Below are positions 36,545 to 46,034 of a stretch of DNA of 64,000 bases, piece by piece. How positions within the stretch are numbered: the stretch's first letter is position 1; every line of letters starts with the position of its first letter. This DNA is from Halomonas sp. H10-9-1 (GTDB lineage Bacteria; Pseudomonadota; Gammaproteobacteria; Pseudomonadales; Halomonadaceae). The stretch covers positions 1,054,001 to 1,118,000 of the forward strand of contig NZ_JAMSHO010000001.1 of assembly GCF_040147005.1 (NCBI RefSeq), given 5' to 3'. The notes under the pieces were generated by a model. That model was given only the letters and a program-made list of their open reading frames with translations, had not been told where the DNA came from and made no database searches. The position numbers and the translations under genes were made by a program.

Positions 36545-37714
36545 ATGGTGCACGCCACTGCCGGGGGCCTGGCCCCTATCGAAGACCTGGTCGAGGACAT
36601 TCGTCAGGGCAAGATGGTGATCCTGATGGATGATGAGGATCGCGAGAACGAAGGCGACATCATCATGGCCGCCGAGAAGGTGCAGGCCGAGCACATCAAC
36701 TTCATGGCCCGTCATGCTCGCGGCCTGATCTGCCTGCCGATGACCCGCAGCCGCTGCGAGCGCCTCAAGCTGCCGCTGATGGTCAACGACAACGGCTCCG
36801 GCTTCGGCACCAAGTTCACCCTCTCCATCGAGGCCACCGAGGGCGTCACCACCGGCATTTCCGCCGCCGACCGCGCGCGCACCGTCCAGGCCGCCGTGGC
36901 CCGCGATGCCCGTCCCGAGGATATCGTTCAGCCGGGGCATATCTTCCCGCTGATGGCCGAGCCCGGCGGCGTACTGCGCCGCGCCGGTCATACCGAGGCC
37001 GCCTGCGACCTCGCCTCCCTGGCCGGCCTCGACCCCAGTGGCGTGATCTGCGAGATCATGAACGACGACGGCACCATGGCCCGCCGCCCCGAGCTTGAGC
37101 GCTTCGCCGCGGAGCACGGCCTGAAGATGGGCACCATTGCCGACCTGATCCACTACCGTATCCACAACGAGCAAACCGTGGATCACGAGGAGTCGACCAC
37201 GGTCAACACCGCGTATGGCGAGCTCGTCCTGCACGTCTTCCGCGACAGCATTCAGGGCGTCCACCACCTGGCGCTGGTCAAGGGGCGGCCGAGTCCCGAG
37301 ACACCGACCACGGTTCGCGTACACCTTGCCGACACCATGCGTGACCTGCTCTGTCTGCACAAAGATGAGGGCGGTCACTGGACCTCCCACGAGGCCATCG
37401 CCGAGGTGGCGCGTAGCGAGCGTGGGGTCTTTGTGCTGCTCGATCATGGCCGGCCGCGCCTCGATCTGCGTGACCAGCTTGATGTCTTCCTCGAGCGTCG
37501 CCGTGCCCCGCGTACCAGCGATTCCGATGGTGCCGGCAACTACCTGACCATCGGCACCGGCTCGCAGATCCTGCGCCATCTTGGCGTGGGACAGATGCGC
37601 CTGCTCAGCTCGCCCTGGAAGTTCTCGGCGATCTCGGGCTTCGACCTGGAGGTGGTGGAGCGCCTGGGCCCCGAGGACGTGCCTGCGTCCGCCAGCGCTG
37701 TCGAAGGCGAGTGA
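36545..37714 (+). CDS. ribB: 3,4-dihydroxy-2-butanone-4-phosphate synthase with degenerate GTP cyclohydrolase II domain (RibBX type)
   Basis: The 389-residue protein has an intact RibB domain (about 1-205) with [16 protein letters not shown] and [13 protein letters not shown]. The C-terminal part has the length of RibA, but the zinc-binding Cys cluster of GTP cyclohydrolase II is missing; the corresponding region reads [16 protein letters not shown]. This is the known RibBX architecture, so a separate RibA must make the pyrimidine precursor. ATG 36545 follows TCTGGAGATCTC. The product supplies the four-carbon unit for RibH. Confidence 0.93.
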   Translation: MVHATAGGLAPIEDLVEDIRQGKMVILMDDEDRENEGDIIMAAEKVQAEHINFMARHARGLICLPMTRSRCERLKLPLMVNDNGSGFGTKFTLSIEATEGVTTGISAADRARTVQAAVARDARPEDIVQPGHIFPLMAEPGGVLRRAGHTEAACDLASLAGLDPSGVICEIMNDDGTMARRPELERFAAEHGLKMGTIADLIHYRIHNEQTVDHEESTTVNTAYGELVLHVFRDSIQGVHHLALVKGRPSPETPTTVRVHLADTMRDLLCLHKDEGGHWTSHEAIAEVARSERGVFVLLDHGRPRLDLRDQLDVFLERRRAPRTSDSDGAGNYLTIGTGSQILRHLGVGQMRLLSSPWKFSAISGFDLEVVERLGPEDVPASASAVEGE

Positions 37715-37803
37715 CTCGGCTCTCCTCCAGTACTCCATCCCATATTCTCATTCAATGCCGGGCGCGACATGGTCGCGCCGCTGAGCCTCAGCAGGAAACC
37801 GAC

Positions 37804-38298
37804 ATGGAACCCATTTCTCAACTGGAAGGCAGCTTCGTCGACGTCGACGGTCGCTATGTGATCGTGGTGGGGCGCTTCAACCACCATGTGGTGGACAGCC
37901 TGGTAGAGGGCGCCGTGGATATCCTGGTGCGCCATGGTGTGGATGCCGAGAACATCGACATCGTCCACGTGCCCGGCGCCTGGGAGCTGCCACTGGCGGT
38001 CAAGCAGGTGCTCAAGGTGGCACGCCCCGAGGCGGTCATCGCCCTGGGCGCAGTGATCCGCGGCGGCACCCCCCACTTCGAGTACGTGGCCGGTGGCTGC
38101 AACGCGGCCCTGGGCAACCTGCAACTGGAGTTCGAGACCCCCATCGCCAATGGCGTGCTCACCGTCAACTCCATCGAGCAGGCCATCGAGCGTTCCGGCA
38201 CCAAGGCGGGCAACAAGGGTGCCGAAGCGGCCATGGCAGCCATGGAGATGGTCTCGCTGATGCGCCAGCTGGGTGGTGGCGTCGAGGAGGAGGCATGA
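37804..38298 (+). CDS. ribH: 6,7-dimethyl-8-ribityllumazine synthase
   Basis: RibH joins the RibB and RibD-pathway products to lumazine, the precursor of riboflavin. The 164-residue protein has [30 protein letters not shown] and [15 protein letters not shown] with the catalytic histidine. It overlaps nusB by 4 bp (ATGA). Confidence 0.96.
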   Translation: MEPISQLEGSFVDVDGRYVIVVGRFNHHVVDSLVEGAVDILVRHGVDAENIDIVHVPGAWELPLAVKQVLKVARPEAVIALGAVIRGGTPHFEYVAGGCNAALGNLQLEFETPIANGVLTVNSIEQAIERSGTKAGNKGAEAAMAAMEMVSLMRQLGGGVEEEA

Positions 38299-38792
38299 GC
38301 CGCGAGCGCACGCCCTCGAAGGCGCAGCAGGGGCGGCGTGCCGCCCGCGAACTGGCGGTGCAGTGCCTCTATCAGTGGCAGATGACCGGCAAGTCGATGA
38401 GCGCGGTGGAGGTGGAGTTCCGTAGCCAACTGGCTGATGACGACCTCGCTGACCACGAGAACTGGCACAAGGTCATGGAGATCGCCGACCAGGCGCTGTT
38501 CCACGAACTGGTTCACAACGTGGCACGCTTGCGCGCCGACCTCGACGCGTCCATCGCGCCGCTGCTCGACCGCAAGCTCGAGGAGCTCGATGCCATCGAG
38601 CTGGCCATCCTGCGCCTGGGCGCCTACGAGCTCTCGCGGCGCATGGAGGTGCCGTATCGGGTGGCGATCAACGAGGGCGTCGAGCTGGCCAAGTCGTTCG
38701 GGGCCACCGACGGCCACAAGTACGTCAACGGCATCCTCGACAAGCTCGCCGGGCGTCTGCGCGGCGCCGAGGTGGCCGCCCGCCGCCGCTGA
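38295..38792 (+). CDS. nusB: Transcription antitermination factor NusB
   Basis: The 165-residue all-helical protein has the NusB pattern [19 protein letters not shown] and [25 protein letters not shown]. NusB with S10 binds boxA in rRNA leaders. It is translationally coupled to ribH and precedes thiL by 11 bp. Confidence 0.96.
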   Translation: MSRERTPSKAQQGRRAARELAVQCLYQWQMTGKSMSAVEVEFRSQLADDDLADHENWHKVMEIADQALFHELVHNVARLRADLDASIAPLLDRKLEELDAIELAILRLGAYELSRRMEVPYRVAINEGVELAKSFGATDGHKYVNGILDKLAGRLRGAEVAARRR

Positions 38793-38803
38793 AGGGTGAC
38801 CGG

Positions 38804-39769
38804 ATGCACAGCGAATTCGATCTCATCGCCCGCTATTTTACCCCCGCCACCCCCGACCCCGAGTCCGGCGTGGTGATGGGCGTGGGTGACGACTGCGCAC
38901 TGCTGGCCCCCAGCCCGGGCCAGCGGGTGGCGGTGAGCGTCGATACCTCCGTGTGTGGGGTGCACTTCCCCCCCGATGCCCCACCCGAGGCGGTAGGCCA
39001 TCGGGCCCTGGCGGTCAGCCTCTCCGACCTGGCCGCCATGGGCGCCAGGGCGCGCTGGTGCTTCATGTCGCTGTCGCTGGAGGAGAGCGAGGACGCCTGG
39101 CTGGAGGGCTTCTCCCGCGGCTTCCTGGCGCTCTGCAAGGCGACCGGCACCAGCCTGGCCGGGGGCGACATCACGCGCGGTGAACTGGCCATCGGCGTCA
39201 CCGTGATGGGTGAGGTGGCCCCCGAGGCGGCCATGAGTCGGGGCGGCGGTCGTCCCGGCCACCTGCTGGCGGTGACCGGGGCCCTTGGTGGCGGCGCCGG
39301 TGGCCTGGCGGTATGGCAGGCGGGCGAGCGCGACTCCGGCCATCCGCTGCTGCGTCGCTATCTCACTCCCCAGCCGCGGCTGGCCGCCGGCGAAGCCCTG
39401 GCTGGGCTGGCCACGGCCGCGGTGGATATCTCCGATGGACTGCTGGCCGACCTGGGACATATCCTCGAGCACTCCGGGGGCGGCGCCCATCTCGACCCCG
39501 CGACGCTGCCCCTGGCCGAGGGGCTGGTCGCGGCGCTGGGCGAGGAGGGCGCGCGTCAGGCGGCGCTGACCGGCGGCGATGACTACGAGTTGCTGGTGTG
39601 CCTGCCCGTCGAGCATCTGGACGAGGCCCGGCGTCGGCTGGCGGCGCTTGGGGTGCCGCTGACCGTGGTCGGCCGGCTGACCCGCTCACCCGGCGTGAGC
39701 GGCGTGCCGGCAGCCCGGCGCACCGGCTGGCAGCACTTCTGCGGCGCCACCCCGGGAGGCACCCCATGA
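38804..39769 (+). CDS. thiL: Thiamine-monophosphate kinase
   Basis: ThiL makes thiamine diphosphate from thiamine monophosphate. The 321-residue protein has the family motifs GVGDDCALL, SVDTSVCGVHF, AGGDITRGELAI and AVDISDGLLADLGHI. Its stop overlaps the pgpA start (ATGA). Confidence 0.95.
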   Translation: MHSEFDLIARYFTPATPDPESGVVMGVGDDCALLAPSPGQRVAVSVDTSVCGVHFPPDAPPEAVGHRALAVSLSDLAAMGARARWCFMSLSLEESEDAWLEGFSRGFLALCKATGTSLAGGDITRGELAIGVTVMGEVAPEAAMSRGGGRPGHLLAVTGALGGGAGGLAVWQAGERDSGHPLLRRYLTPQPRLAAGEALAGLATAAVDISDGLLADLGHILEHSGGGAHLDPATLPLAEGLVAALGEEGARQAALTGGDDYELLVCLPVEHLDEARRRLAALGVPLTVVGRLTRSPGVSGVPAARRTGWQHFCGATPGGTP

Positions 39770-40239
39770 ATCGAGCCCCGTCCAGCGTCTGGCATCGCCC
39801 ATCGCACTTTCTGGCTTTCGGTCTGGGCAGCGGCGCCGTGCCCTGGGCACCAGGCACCTTCGGTACCCTGGCGGCCATTCCCTTCTACTGGCTGCTCGCT
39901 GAGCTGCCGCTCTCCTGGTACTGCGGCGTCGTCGTCATCGCCTTTGTGTGGGGGGTCTGGCTCTGTGAAAAGACCTCGCGGGACCTCGGTGTCCACGACC
40001 ATTCGGGTATCGTCTGGGACGAGTTCGTGGGCTACTGGATCACCATGGCGGCCATCCCCTTCTCGTGGGAGTCGGCGCTCTGGGGATTCCTGCTCTTCCG
40101 GGTGTTCGACGTGATCAAGCCATTCCCCATTCGCTGGGCCGACCGTCGTGTGGCCGGGGGCTTCGGGATCATGATCGACGACGTTCTCGCCGGTATCTTC
40201 GCCGGAAGCCTCATGCACCTCTGGTTCTGGTTGCACTAG
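39766..40239 (+). CDS. pgpA: Phosphatidylglycerophosphatase A
   Basis: PgpA dephosphorylates phosphatidylglycerophosphate to phosphatidylglycerol. The 157-residue membrane protein has FGLGSGAVPWAPGTFGTLAA and HDHSGIVWDEFVGYWITM, the family signatures, and four membrane segments. Its last 17 bp, including the stop, are tandemly duplicated (40223-40256). Confidence 0.95.
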   Translation: MNRAPSSVWHRPSHFLAFGLGSGAVPWAPGTFGTLAAIPFYWLLAELPLSWYCGVVVIAFVWGVWLCEKTSRDLGVHDHSGIVWDEFVGYWITMAAIPFSWESALWGFLLFRVFDVIKPFPIRWADRRVAGGFGIMIDDVLAGIFAGSLMHLWFWLH

Positions 40240-40256
40240 GGTTCTGGTTGCACTAG
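40223..40256 (+). repeat. Perfect 17-bp tandem duplication at the pgpA stop codon
   Basis: GGTTCTGGTTGCACTAG occurs twice in direct succession. The first copy ends in the pgpA stop codon; the second lies just outside the gene and its TAG is in another frame. This looks like a recent slippage event. Confidence 0.95.
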
Positions 40257-40334
40257 GCCGGTACGGTGGTACTTCGCGGATGCCATAGCAGGCGATGCAG
40301 GGAAAGGAAGGGAAAAGAAGGGAAGGGAGTCACC

Positions 40335-41576
40335 ATGCGCAAGGAACGACTGATCGTGCCGGTGGTGGTAGGGCTGGCACTGGTCTGGGCGGTGGCCCAG
40401 TATGCTGCCTCGCTGCTGTTCGAGCGCGAGATGGTGCGCACCCTGGCCGACCTGGAGGCGCGCGGCGAGCTGGTGGTCGAGCGCGAGGACGTCGAGCGTG
40501 GCTGGCTCTCCTCGTCGGGGCGCGTATTGATCGCCCCGCTGCTGGGCGATGGCTGGCAGCTCGCCTTGACCTACACCGCCCGCCATGGCGTGCTCAGTAC
40601 CCGCCTGGACGGCGAGATCGAGCCCTTCCTGGGCCCCGAGCGCCAGCGCCTGTTCGGCGATGCGCTGCCCTCGTCGGCACCGCGCTGGCACGCCCGCTAC
40701 CAGACGCTGGGTGGTTCTTTCAAGGGTAGCGTTGGCCTGGCCCCCTTCCTGATTCGCCAGGGTCAGCGCGAGCTCGACTTCCAGGGCGGGCAGGCCACCT
40801 TCGGCGGCGAGTATGGCGACTGGTGGTTGCGTGCCCGGCTCAAGCCGCTGCGCCTCACCGATGGCGTCGTCAGCCTGGAGGCTGGCCCGGGCAGCCTGGA
40901 GAGCCGCTACGCCTACACAGCCGGTGCCCACCATTTCACCCAGCATGACCTCTTGCGCCTGGAGCGGGCTGCCTGGCGCCAGCAGGACCTCGAACTGGAT
41001 GCCAGCGACCTGCTCTACCGTAGTCGCATGGAGCTCGACGACAGCGAGTTGCGCATCCACGGTGAGCTCCAGCTGGGAGAGCTGGTAGCCGCCGAGCAGG
41101 TGCTGCTGACCGGAAGGCTGGAGGCACAACTCTCGCGCCTGCATGCCGAGGCCCTGCGCACCCTGTTGAGCCGGCTGCGCGAGGAGGTGATGACAGGGGG
41201 TAGCGACACCCCGACACCCCGCGAGCTTATCGCGAGACTGGAGCCGGAGTTCAAGGCGCTGCTGCGGGATTCGCCGCGCCTGGATATTGCCACGGTGGAT
41301 CTCGATAGCCCCATGCTGGGCCTTTCCGCCCAGGGGGAGGGGGCGCTGATCTTCGACCCGCGGCGTCTCGATGAACTCAGCGTCGCGCGTCTCGATGATC
41401 CCGCCGAGCAGGCGCGCTGGCGCACCCGGCTGGACGGTGACTTCGTATGGCGTGAGGTGCCCACCGTAGTGGCACTGTGGCTAGGGCTGCCCCTGGATAC
41501 CCAGGAGCTGGCGGTGGACGTGGTGCGTGGCAAGGTGCGGGTCAATGGCCGCCCGCTGCCGCCGCTGTGGCGCTAG
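40335..41576 (+). CDS. DUF945 (YdgA-like) family protein
   Basis: The 413-residue protein has an N-terminal membrane anchor (LIVPVVVGLALVWAVAQYAAS) and a long beta-rich periplasmic region containing VEREDVERGWLSSSGRVLI, the hallmark N-terminal motif of DUF945/YdgA proteins. Function is not established; the fold resembles AsmA-like lipid-handling proteins. ATG 40335 follows GAAGGGAG. It lies between pgpA and lon. Confidence 0.85.
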   Translation: MRKERLIVPVVVGLALVWAVAQYAASLLFEREMVRTLADLEARGELVVEREDVERGWLSSSGRVLIAPLLGDGWQLALTYTARHGVLSTRLDGEIEPFLGPERQRLFGDALPSSAPRWHARYQTLGGSFKGSVGLAPFLIRQGQRELDFQGGQATFGGEYGDWWLRARLKPLRLTDGVVSLEAGPGSLESRYAYTAGAHHFTQHDLLRLERAAWRQQDLELDASDLLYRSRMELDDSELRIHGELQLGELVAAEQVLLTGRLEAQLSRLHAEALRTLLSRLREEVMTGGSDTPTPRELIARLEPEFKALLRDSPRLDIATVDLDSPMLGLSAQGEGALIFDPRRLDELSVARLDDPAEQARWRTRLDGDFVWREVPTVVALWLGLPLDTQELAVDVVRGKVRVNGRPLPPLWR

Positions 41577-41601
41577 CGGGAGGTGGCAAAAGGCCGTCAG
41601 G

Positions 41602-41630
41602 CTTGAAGTTACCGGTCATCGCCCGCATCC
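41602..41630 (+). promoter_or_regulatory. Possible heat-shock (RpoH) promoter of lon
   Basis: CTTGAA at 41602-41607 matches the sigma-32 -35 element, and CCCGCATCC begins 15-16 bp later, resembling the CCCCATNT -10 element. The position, 46 bp before the lon start, fits the known heat-shock control of lon. Confidence 0.4.
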
Positions 41631-41675
41631 CTGACTCCATCGGCATATGCCCAACCGCTTGGATAGGGAGACCCC

Positions 41676-44120
41676 ATGAGCGACGACCAGGACCGCCACG
41701 ATTCAGGCGAGCCGGAATGGATCCACGACGAGCACGAGCAGGACGATAGCCTCGACCTCGGTGAATCGTCCGACGACAGCAAGCGTTCCGTGGTGCCGGC
41801 CCGTGAGCCGTTGCCCGAACGCATCTACCTGCTGCCCATCCACAACCGCCCCTTCTTTCCCGCCCAGGTGCAGCCGCTGGTGATCAACCGCGAACGCTGG
41901 GAAGAGACCATCGAGCGTGTCGCCAAGACCCCCCACCATACCGTGGGCCTGGCCTTCGTCGGTGACGCCGCTCTGGAGAGGCTGGACCACGACGACTTCC
42001 CCGAGATCGGCACCGCGGTGAAGATCCACAAGCTGCAGGGTGAGGATGACCAGCTGCAGTTCATCGCCCAGGGCCTGCAGCGCTTCCGGATCCAGCGCTG
42101 GATCTCCCGGGAGCCACCCTACCTGGTGGAGGTGAGCTACCCGCGTGAGCCGGTGGATGCCGAGGCCGACGAGGCGCGGGCCTACGCCATGTCGCTGATC
42201 AACGGCATCAAGGAACTGCTGCCGATCAACCCGCTCTACGGCGAGGAACTCAAGCACTACCTCAACCGCTTCAGCCCCCACGAACCGGGGCCGCTCACCG
42301 ACTTCGCCGCGGCCATCACCTCGGCCAAGGGACACGAGCTACAGGACGTGCTGGCCACCCTGCCGGTGCTGTCGCGCATGCAGAAGGTGCTGCCGCTGCT
42401 GCGCAAGGAGATCGAGGTCGCCCAACTGCAGAGCGAGATCAGCGATCAGGTCAACGCCCAGATGCAGGATCGCCAGCGCGAGTTCTTCCTGCGCGAGCAG
42501 CTCAAGGTGATCCAGCGTGAGCTGGGTATCTCCAAGGACGACCGCGAGAATGACGTCGACACCTTCCGCGACCGCCTCGAGGACCTGGTGGTGCCGCCCA
42601 AGGTGCTCACCCGCATCGAGGAGGAGCTCGACAAGCTCGCGGTGCTCGAGACCGGCTCGCCGGAGTACGGTACCACCCGCAACTACCTGGATTGGCTGAC
42701 CAGCATGCCCTGGGGCGTGCGTAGCCAGGACCAGCTCGACCTGGCCCACGCCCGCACGGTGCTCGACCGCGACCACGATGGCCTGGCCGACGTCAAGGAG
42801 CGCATCGTCGAGTTCCTCGCCGAGGGCACTTTCAAGGGCGATGTCGGCGGCTCCATCGTGCTGCTGGTGGGCCCGCCCGGGGTGGGCAAGACCTCCGTGG
42901 GCCGCTCCATCGCCGAGGCCCTGGGTCGCGAGTTCTACCGCTTCTCGGTGGGTGGCATGCGCGACGAGGCGGAGATCAAGGGGCATCGGCGTACCTATGT
43001 CGGTGCCATGCCCGGCAAGCTCGCCCAGGCCCTCAAGGAGGTCGAGGTCGAGAACCCGGTGATCATGCTCGACGAGATCGACAAGATGGGCCAGTCGTTC
43101 CAGGGCGACCCCGCCTCGGCGCTGCTGGAGGTGCTCGATCCCGAACAGAACGTCGACTTCCTCGACCACTACCTGGACGTGCGCCTGGATCTCTCCAAGG
43201 TGCTCTTCGTGTGCACCGCCAATACCCTGGACTCGATCCCGCCGGCGCTGCTCGACCGCATGGAGCAGATCCGCCTCTCCGGCTACATCGCCGAGGAGAA
43301 GGTGGCCATCGCCAAGCATCATCTGTGGCCTAAGCTGCTCAAGCGCGCCAACATACCCAGGAAGAGTATCAACCTCACCGACGCGGCGCTGCGCCAGGTG
43401 ATCGAGGGTTACGCCCGCGAGGCCGGGGTGCGCCAGCTCGAGAAGCAGCTCCACCGCATCGTGCGCAAGGCGGCGGTCAAGCTGCTGGAGAATGACCAGC
43501 AGTCGGCGAAGGTGTCGGTGAAGAACCTCGAGGAGTACTTGGGGGCGCCGCTGTTCCGCAAGGAGCAGGTGCTCAAGGGCGAAGGAGTGGTCACCGGCCT
43601 GGCCTGGACCTCCATGGGCGGTGCCACCCTGCCCATCGAGGCGGGCAAGGTGCACTCCCTGACGCGCGGCTTCAAGCTGACCGGCAAGTTGGGCGAGGTG
43701 ATGCAGGAATCGGCCAACATCGCCTACAGCTATGTGCTCGGTCACCTGGCCGAATATGGCGCCGACGCCGACTTCTTCGACTCCGCCTTCGTGCACCTGC
43801 ACGTGCCGGAGGGCGCCACCCCCAAGGATGGTCCCTCGGCGGGGGTCACCATGACCACCGCGCTACTGTCCTTGGCCAGACACCAGGCCGTCGAGCGCAG
43901 CCTGGCGATGACCGGCGAGCTGACGCTGACCGGTCATGTGCTGCCGGTGGGGGGCATTCGCGAGAAGGTGATTGCCGCTCGGCGCAGTGGCATCTTCGAG
44001 GTGATCCTGCCCGACGCCAACCGCCGCGATTACGACGAGTTGCCCGAGCACCTCAAGGAGGGGATCAGCGTACACTTCGCCAAGCGTTACCAGGACGTGG
44101 CCAAGGTGGTGTTTGGCTGA
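41676..44120 (+). CDS. lon: ATP-dependent protease Lon
   Basis: The 814-residue protein has an acidic, poorly conserved extension (about residues 1-40), a substrate-binding LON domain (about 47-245), an AAA+ module with Walker A GPPGVGKTS and Walker B VIMLDEIDKM, and a C-terminal serine protease domain with the catalytic Ser in PKDGPSAGVTMT and Lys in the following REKVIAARRSG region. Lon degrades damaged and regulatory proteins in the cytoplasm. A separate clpX-hupB context is absent; the next gene is on the other strand. Confidence 0.96.
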   Translation: MSDDQDRHDSGEPEWIHDEHEQDDSLDLGESSDDSKRSVVPAREPLPERIYLLPIHNRPFFPAQVQPLVINRERWEETIERVAKTPHHTVGLAFVGDAALERLDHDDFPEIGTAVKIHKLQGEDDQLQFIAQGLQRFRIQRWISREPPYLVEVSYPREPVDAEADEARAYAMSLINGIKELLPINPLYGEELKHYLNRFSPHEPGPLTDFAAAITSAKGHELQDVLATLPVLSRMQKVLPLLRKEIEVAQLQSEISDQVNAQMQDRQREFFLREQLKVIQRELGISKDDRENDVDTFRDRLEDLVVPPKVLTRIEEELDKLAVLETGSPEYGTTRNYLDWLTSMPWGVRSQDQLDLAHARTVLDRDHDGLADVKERIVEFLAEGTFKGDVGGSIVLLVGPPGVGKTSVGRSIAEALGREFYRFSVGGMRDEAEIKGHRRTYVGAMPGKLAQALKEVEVENPVIMLDEIDKMGQSFQGDPASALLEVLDPEQNVDFLDHYLDVRLDLSKVLFVCTANTLDSIPPALLDRMEQIRLSGYIAEEKVAIAKHHLWPKLLKRANIPRKSINLTDAALRQVIEGYAREAGVRQLEKQLHRIVRKAAVKLLENDQQSAKVSVKNLEEYLGAPLFRKEQVLKGEGVVTGLAWTSMGGATLPIEAGKVHSLTRGFKLTGKLGEVMQESANIAYSYVLGHLAEYGADADFFDSAFVHLHVPEGATPKDGPSAGVTMTTALLSLARHQAVERSLAMTGELTLTGHVLPVGGIREKVIAARRSGIFEVILPDANRRDYDELPEHLKEGISVHFAKRYQDVAKVVFG

Positions 44121-44244
44121 TCCGTTTTCGCCGGAGCCGTAAGTTATAAGCGGGTCGATAACCCCGGGGGCGGTGGCAGTGTCGACCCGGGGAGCACTTA
44201 TATCGTTCGACTGTCTCGTAAGGTCCAAAGAGGTAACGCTAGAG

Positions 44245-44973
44245 TTAGATCATGGCGGTCGCGCCGCCATCCACCAGCAGGGTGTCGCCGGAGATGAAGG
44301 TATTCTCCGCCGAGACCAGGAAGGCAACGGCGCGGGCGACCTCCTGGGCCTCGGCCACTCGGCCCAGGGGGGTGGCGGCCTGCCAGCGACGTCGGGATTC
44401 CGAGGCCGCATCCTGCATGCCGGCGCTCACCGGACCGGGTGCCACGGCGTTGACGAGAATGTTGCGTGGCCCAAGCTCCACGGCCAGCGCCCGGGTCAGG
44501 GCCAGGATGGCGCCCTTGCTCATGGCATAGGCGCTGCGTTCGGGGCCGGTGCGCAGGCCATGGGCCGAGGCCACATTGACGATGTGGCCGCCCCGTGGCA
44601 TCAGCGTCACCGCCTGCTGCAGTGCCAGGAAGGGCCCCGTCACATTGATGGCCATGACTCGCTCCAGGTCCTCCAGGGCGGTGTCCGTGAAGCCGGCGCG
44701 ATGGATCACCCCCGCCGCATTGACGCAGGCGTCCAGGCACGCTGCCTGCTCGCCGAGCGTGGCGAAGGCGGCGGTGATGGTGCCGGGATGGCGGAAGTCA
44801 CAGGCCAGAACGGAAGCCTGGTAGGGCGAGTGCCTGGCCAGCGACATGAGCGCATCATGGCGTTCGGGAAGGTCCAGCAGCCAGACGCGGTGGCCGCGGG
44901 TCAGCAGGGTCTCGGCGATGGCGCCACCGAGGCCGCCGGCGGCGCCCAGCAGCGCAATGCGGTGCGTCGGCAT
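44245..44973 (-). CDS. Short-chain dehydrogenase/reductase
   Basis: The 242-residue protein has the NAD(P) motif LLGAAGGLGGAIAE, the NAAG strand, catalytic Ser in NVASAHG and YAMSK (Tyr-x-x-x-Lys), and GGATAMI at the end, as in classical SDRs. The specific substrate is unknown. It is divergent from a TAXI-type TRAP operon with 95 bp between starts, so it may act on the imported substrate. Confidence 0.88.
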   Translation of the reverse strand: MPTHRIALLGAAGGLGGAIAETLLTRGHRVWLLDLPERHDALMSLARHSPYQASVLACDFRHPGTITAAFATLGEQAACLDACVNAAGVIHRAGFTDTALEDLERVMAINVTGPFLALQQAVTLMPRGGHIVNVASAHGLRTGPERSAYAMSKGAILALTRALAVELGPRNILVNAVAPGPVSAGMQDAASESRRRWQAATPLGRVAEAQEVARAVAFLVSAENTFISGDTLLVDGGATAMI

Positions 44974-45068
44974 GGGGTATGGTTCCTCGGCTGCGCGATC
45001 GGCATTATAGTGATTGCTGAAGTACCTAACCATAACATACCGATTACCGGACACCTTGGGAGTTGCTC

Positions 45069-46034
45069 ATGCCCCGTCTTACTCGCACCCTGCTGGCCAC
45101 GACCACGGCGATCCTGATGGGGGCAGCCGCCCTTCAGGCCCAGGCCGAGACCCGCGTGACCTACAAGTCGGCCTCCGCCGGTACCGCTTACTACCAGATG
45201 GGCGTCGAGTTGGCCGAAGCCATTCGCCAGGGCACCGAGGGCGACGTGGTGGTCACTCTCGAGGAGAGCCAGGGCTCGGTGCAGAACGTCATGGAGGTCA
45301 TGGCGCGCCAGGGCAACTATGTGTTCACCACGCCGCCTGGCCTGGTGGAGAGCGCCCTGGCAGGCAGCGGCCCCTTCGCCGAGCGTCACAGCCCACGCTT
45401 CGAGGAGATTCGCGGCCTCTTTCCGATCCCGGCCATCACCATGCACTTCGTGCTCGCCGGTGACCAGGGCGTGGTCGATATCGAGGCCCTGGAGGGCAAG
45501 GAGATCCTGATCGGTCAGGGCACCTTTGGGGCGCGCGAGGCCCAGCGCTACCTGGAACTCTTCGAGCTCATCGACCGGGTCGAGGTCGCCAACGCCAGTA
45601 TCGGCAGCGGCCCCGATGCCCTGAAGAACGGCCAGATCGATGCCTTCGTCACCGCCAGTTCCTTCCCCACGCCCAATGTCATCGAGACCGCGGCCAGCAT
45701 GCCGATCAGCCTGGTCAGCCTGAGCGATGCGCAGATCGAGCAGACCGGGGCCGCGCGTCAGACCATCCCGGCGGGAACCTATGCCGGCATCGACGAGGAC
45801 GTGTCGACCACCTCGCTGCCGGTCATCGCCTACACCACCACCGGCATGGATGACGACACCGCCTACACCCTGACCCGGACCTTCTGGGAGCGTCGCGATG
45901 CCATGGCCGAGGAGACCGCCTGGTGGGGCGGCATCACCCACGACATGATCGGCAACATCGCGGGCACTCTGCACCCGGGGGCCGTGCGCTATTACGATGA
46001 GGCTGGCATCGAGATCCCCGACGAGCTGCGCTGA
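45069..46034 (+). CDS. TAXI-family TRAP transporter solute-binding protein
   Basis: The 321-residue protein has a signal peptide (TAILMGAAALQAQAE) and the TAXI pattern VTYKSASAGTAYYQMGVELAEAI, EESQGSVQNVMEVMARQGNYVF and LIGQGTFGAREAQRYLE. It captures an acidic metabolite in the periplasm for the downstream permease; the ligand is unknown (glutamate or 2-oxoglutarate for some relatives). ATG 45069 is chosen over TTG 45063. Its stop overlaps the permease start (TGATG). Confidence 0.9.
   Translation: MPRLTRTLLATTTAILMGAAALQAQAETRVTYKSASAGTAYYQMGVELAEAIRQGTEGDVVVTLEESQGSVQNVMEVMARQGNYVFTTPPGLVESALAGSGPFAERHSPRFEEIRGLFPIPAITMHFVLAGDQGVVDIEALEGKEILIGQGTFGAREAQRYLELFELIDRVEVANASIGSGPDALKNGQIDAFVTASSFPTPNVIETAASMPISLVSLSDAQIEQTGAARQTIPAGTYAGIDEDVSTTSLPVIAYTTTGMDDDTAYTLTRTFWERRDAMAEETAWWGGITHDMIGNIAGTLHPGAVRYYDEAGIEIPDELR

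Noticed and set aside
44121..44244. tRNA gene or strong terminator after lon
   Set aside because: GC-rich inverted bits (GGGTCGA/TCGACCC with a 23-nt loop) do not fold as a cloverleaf or a compact hairpin.
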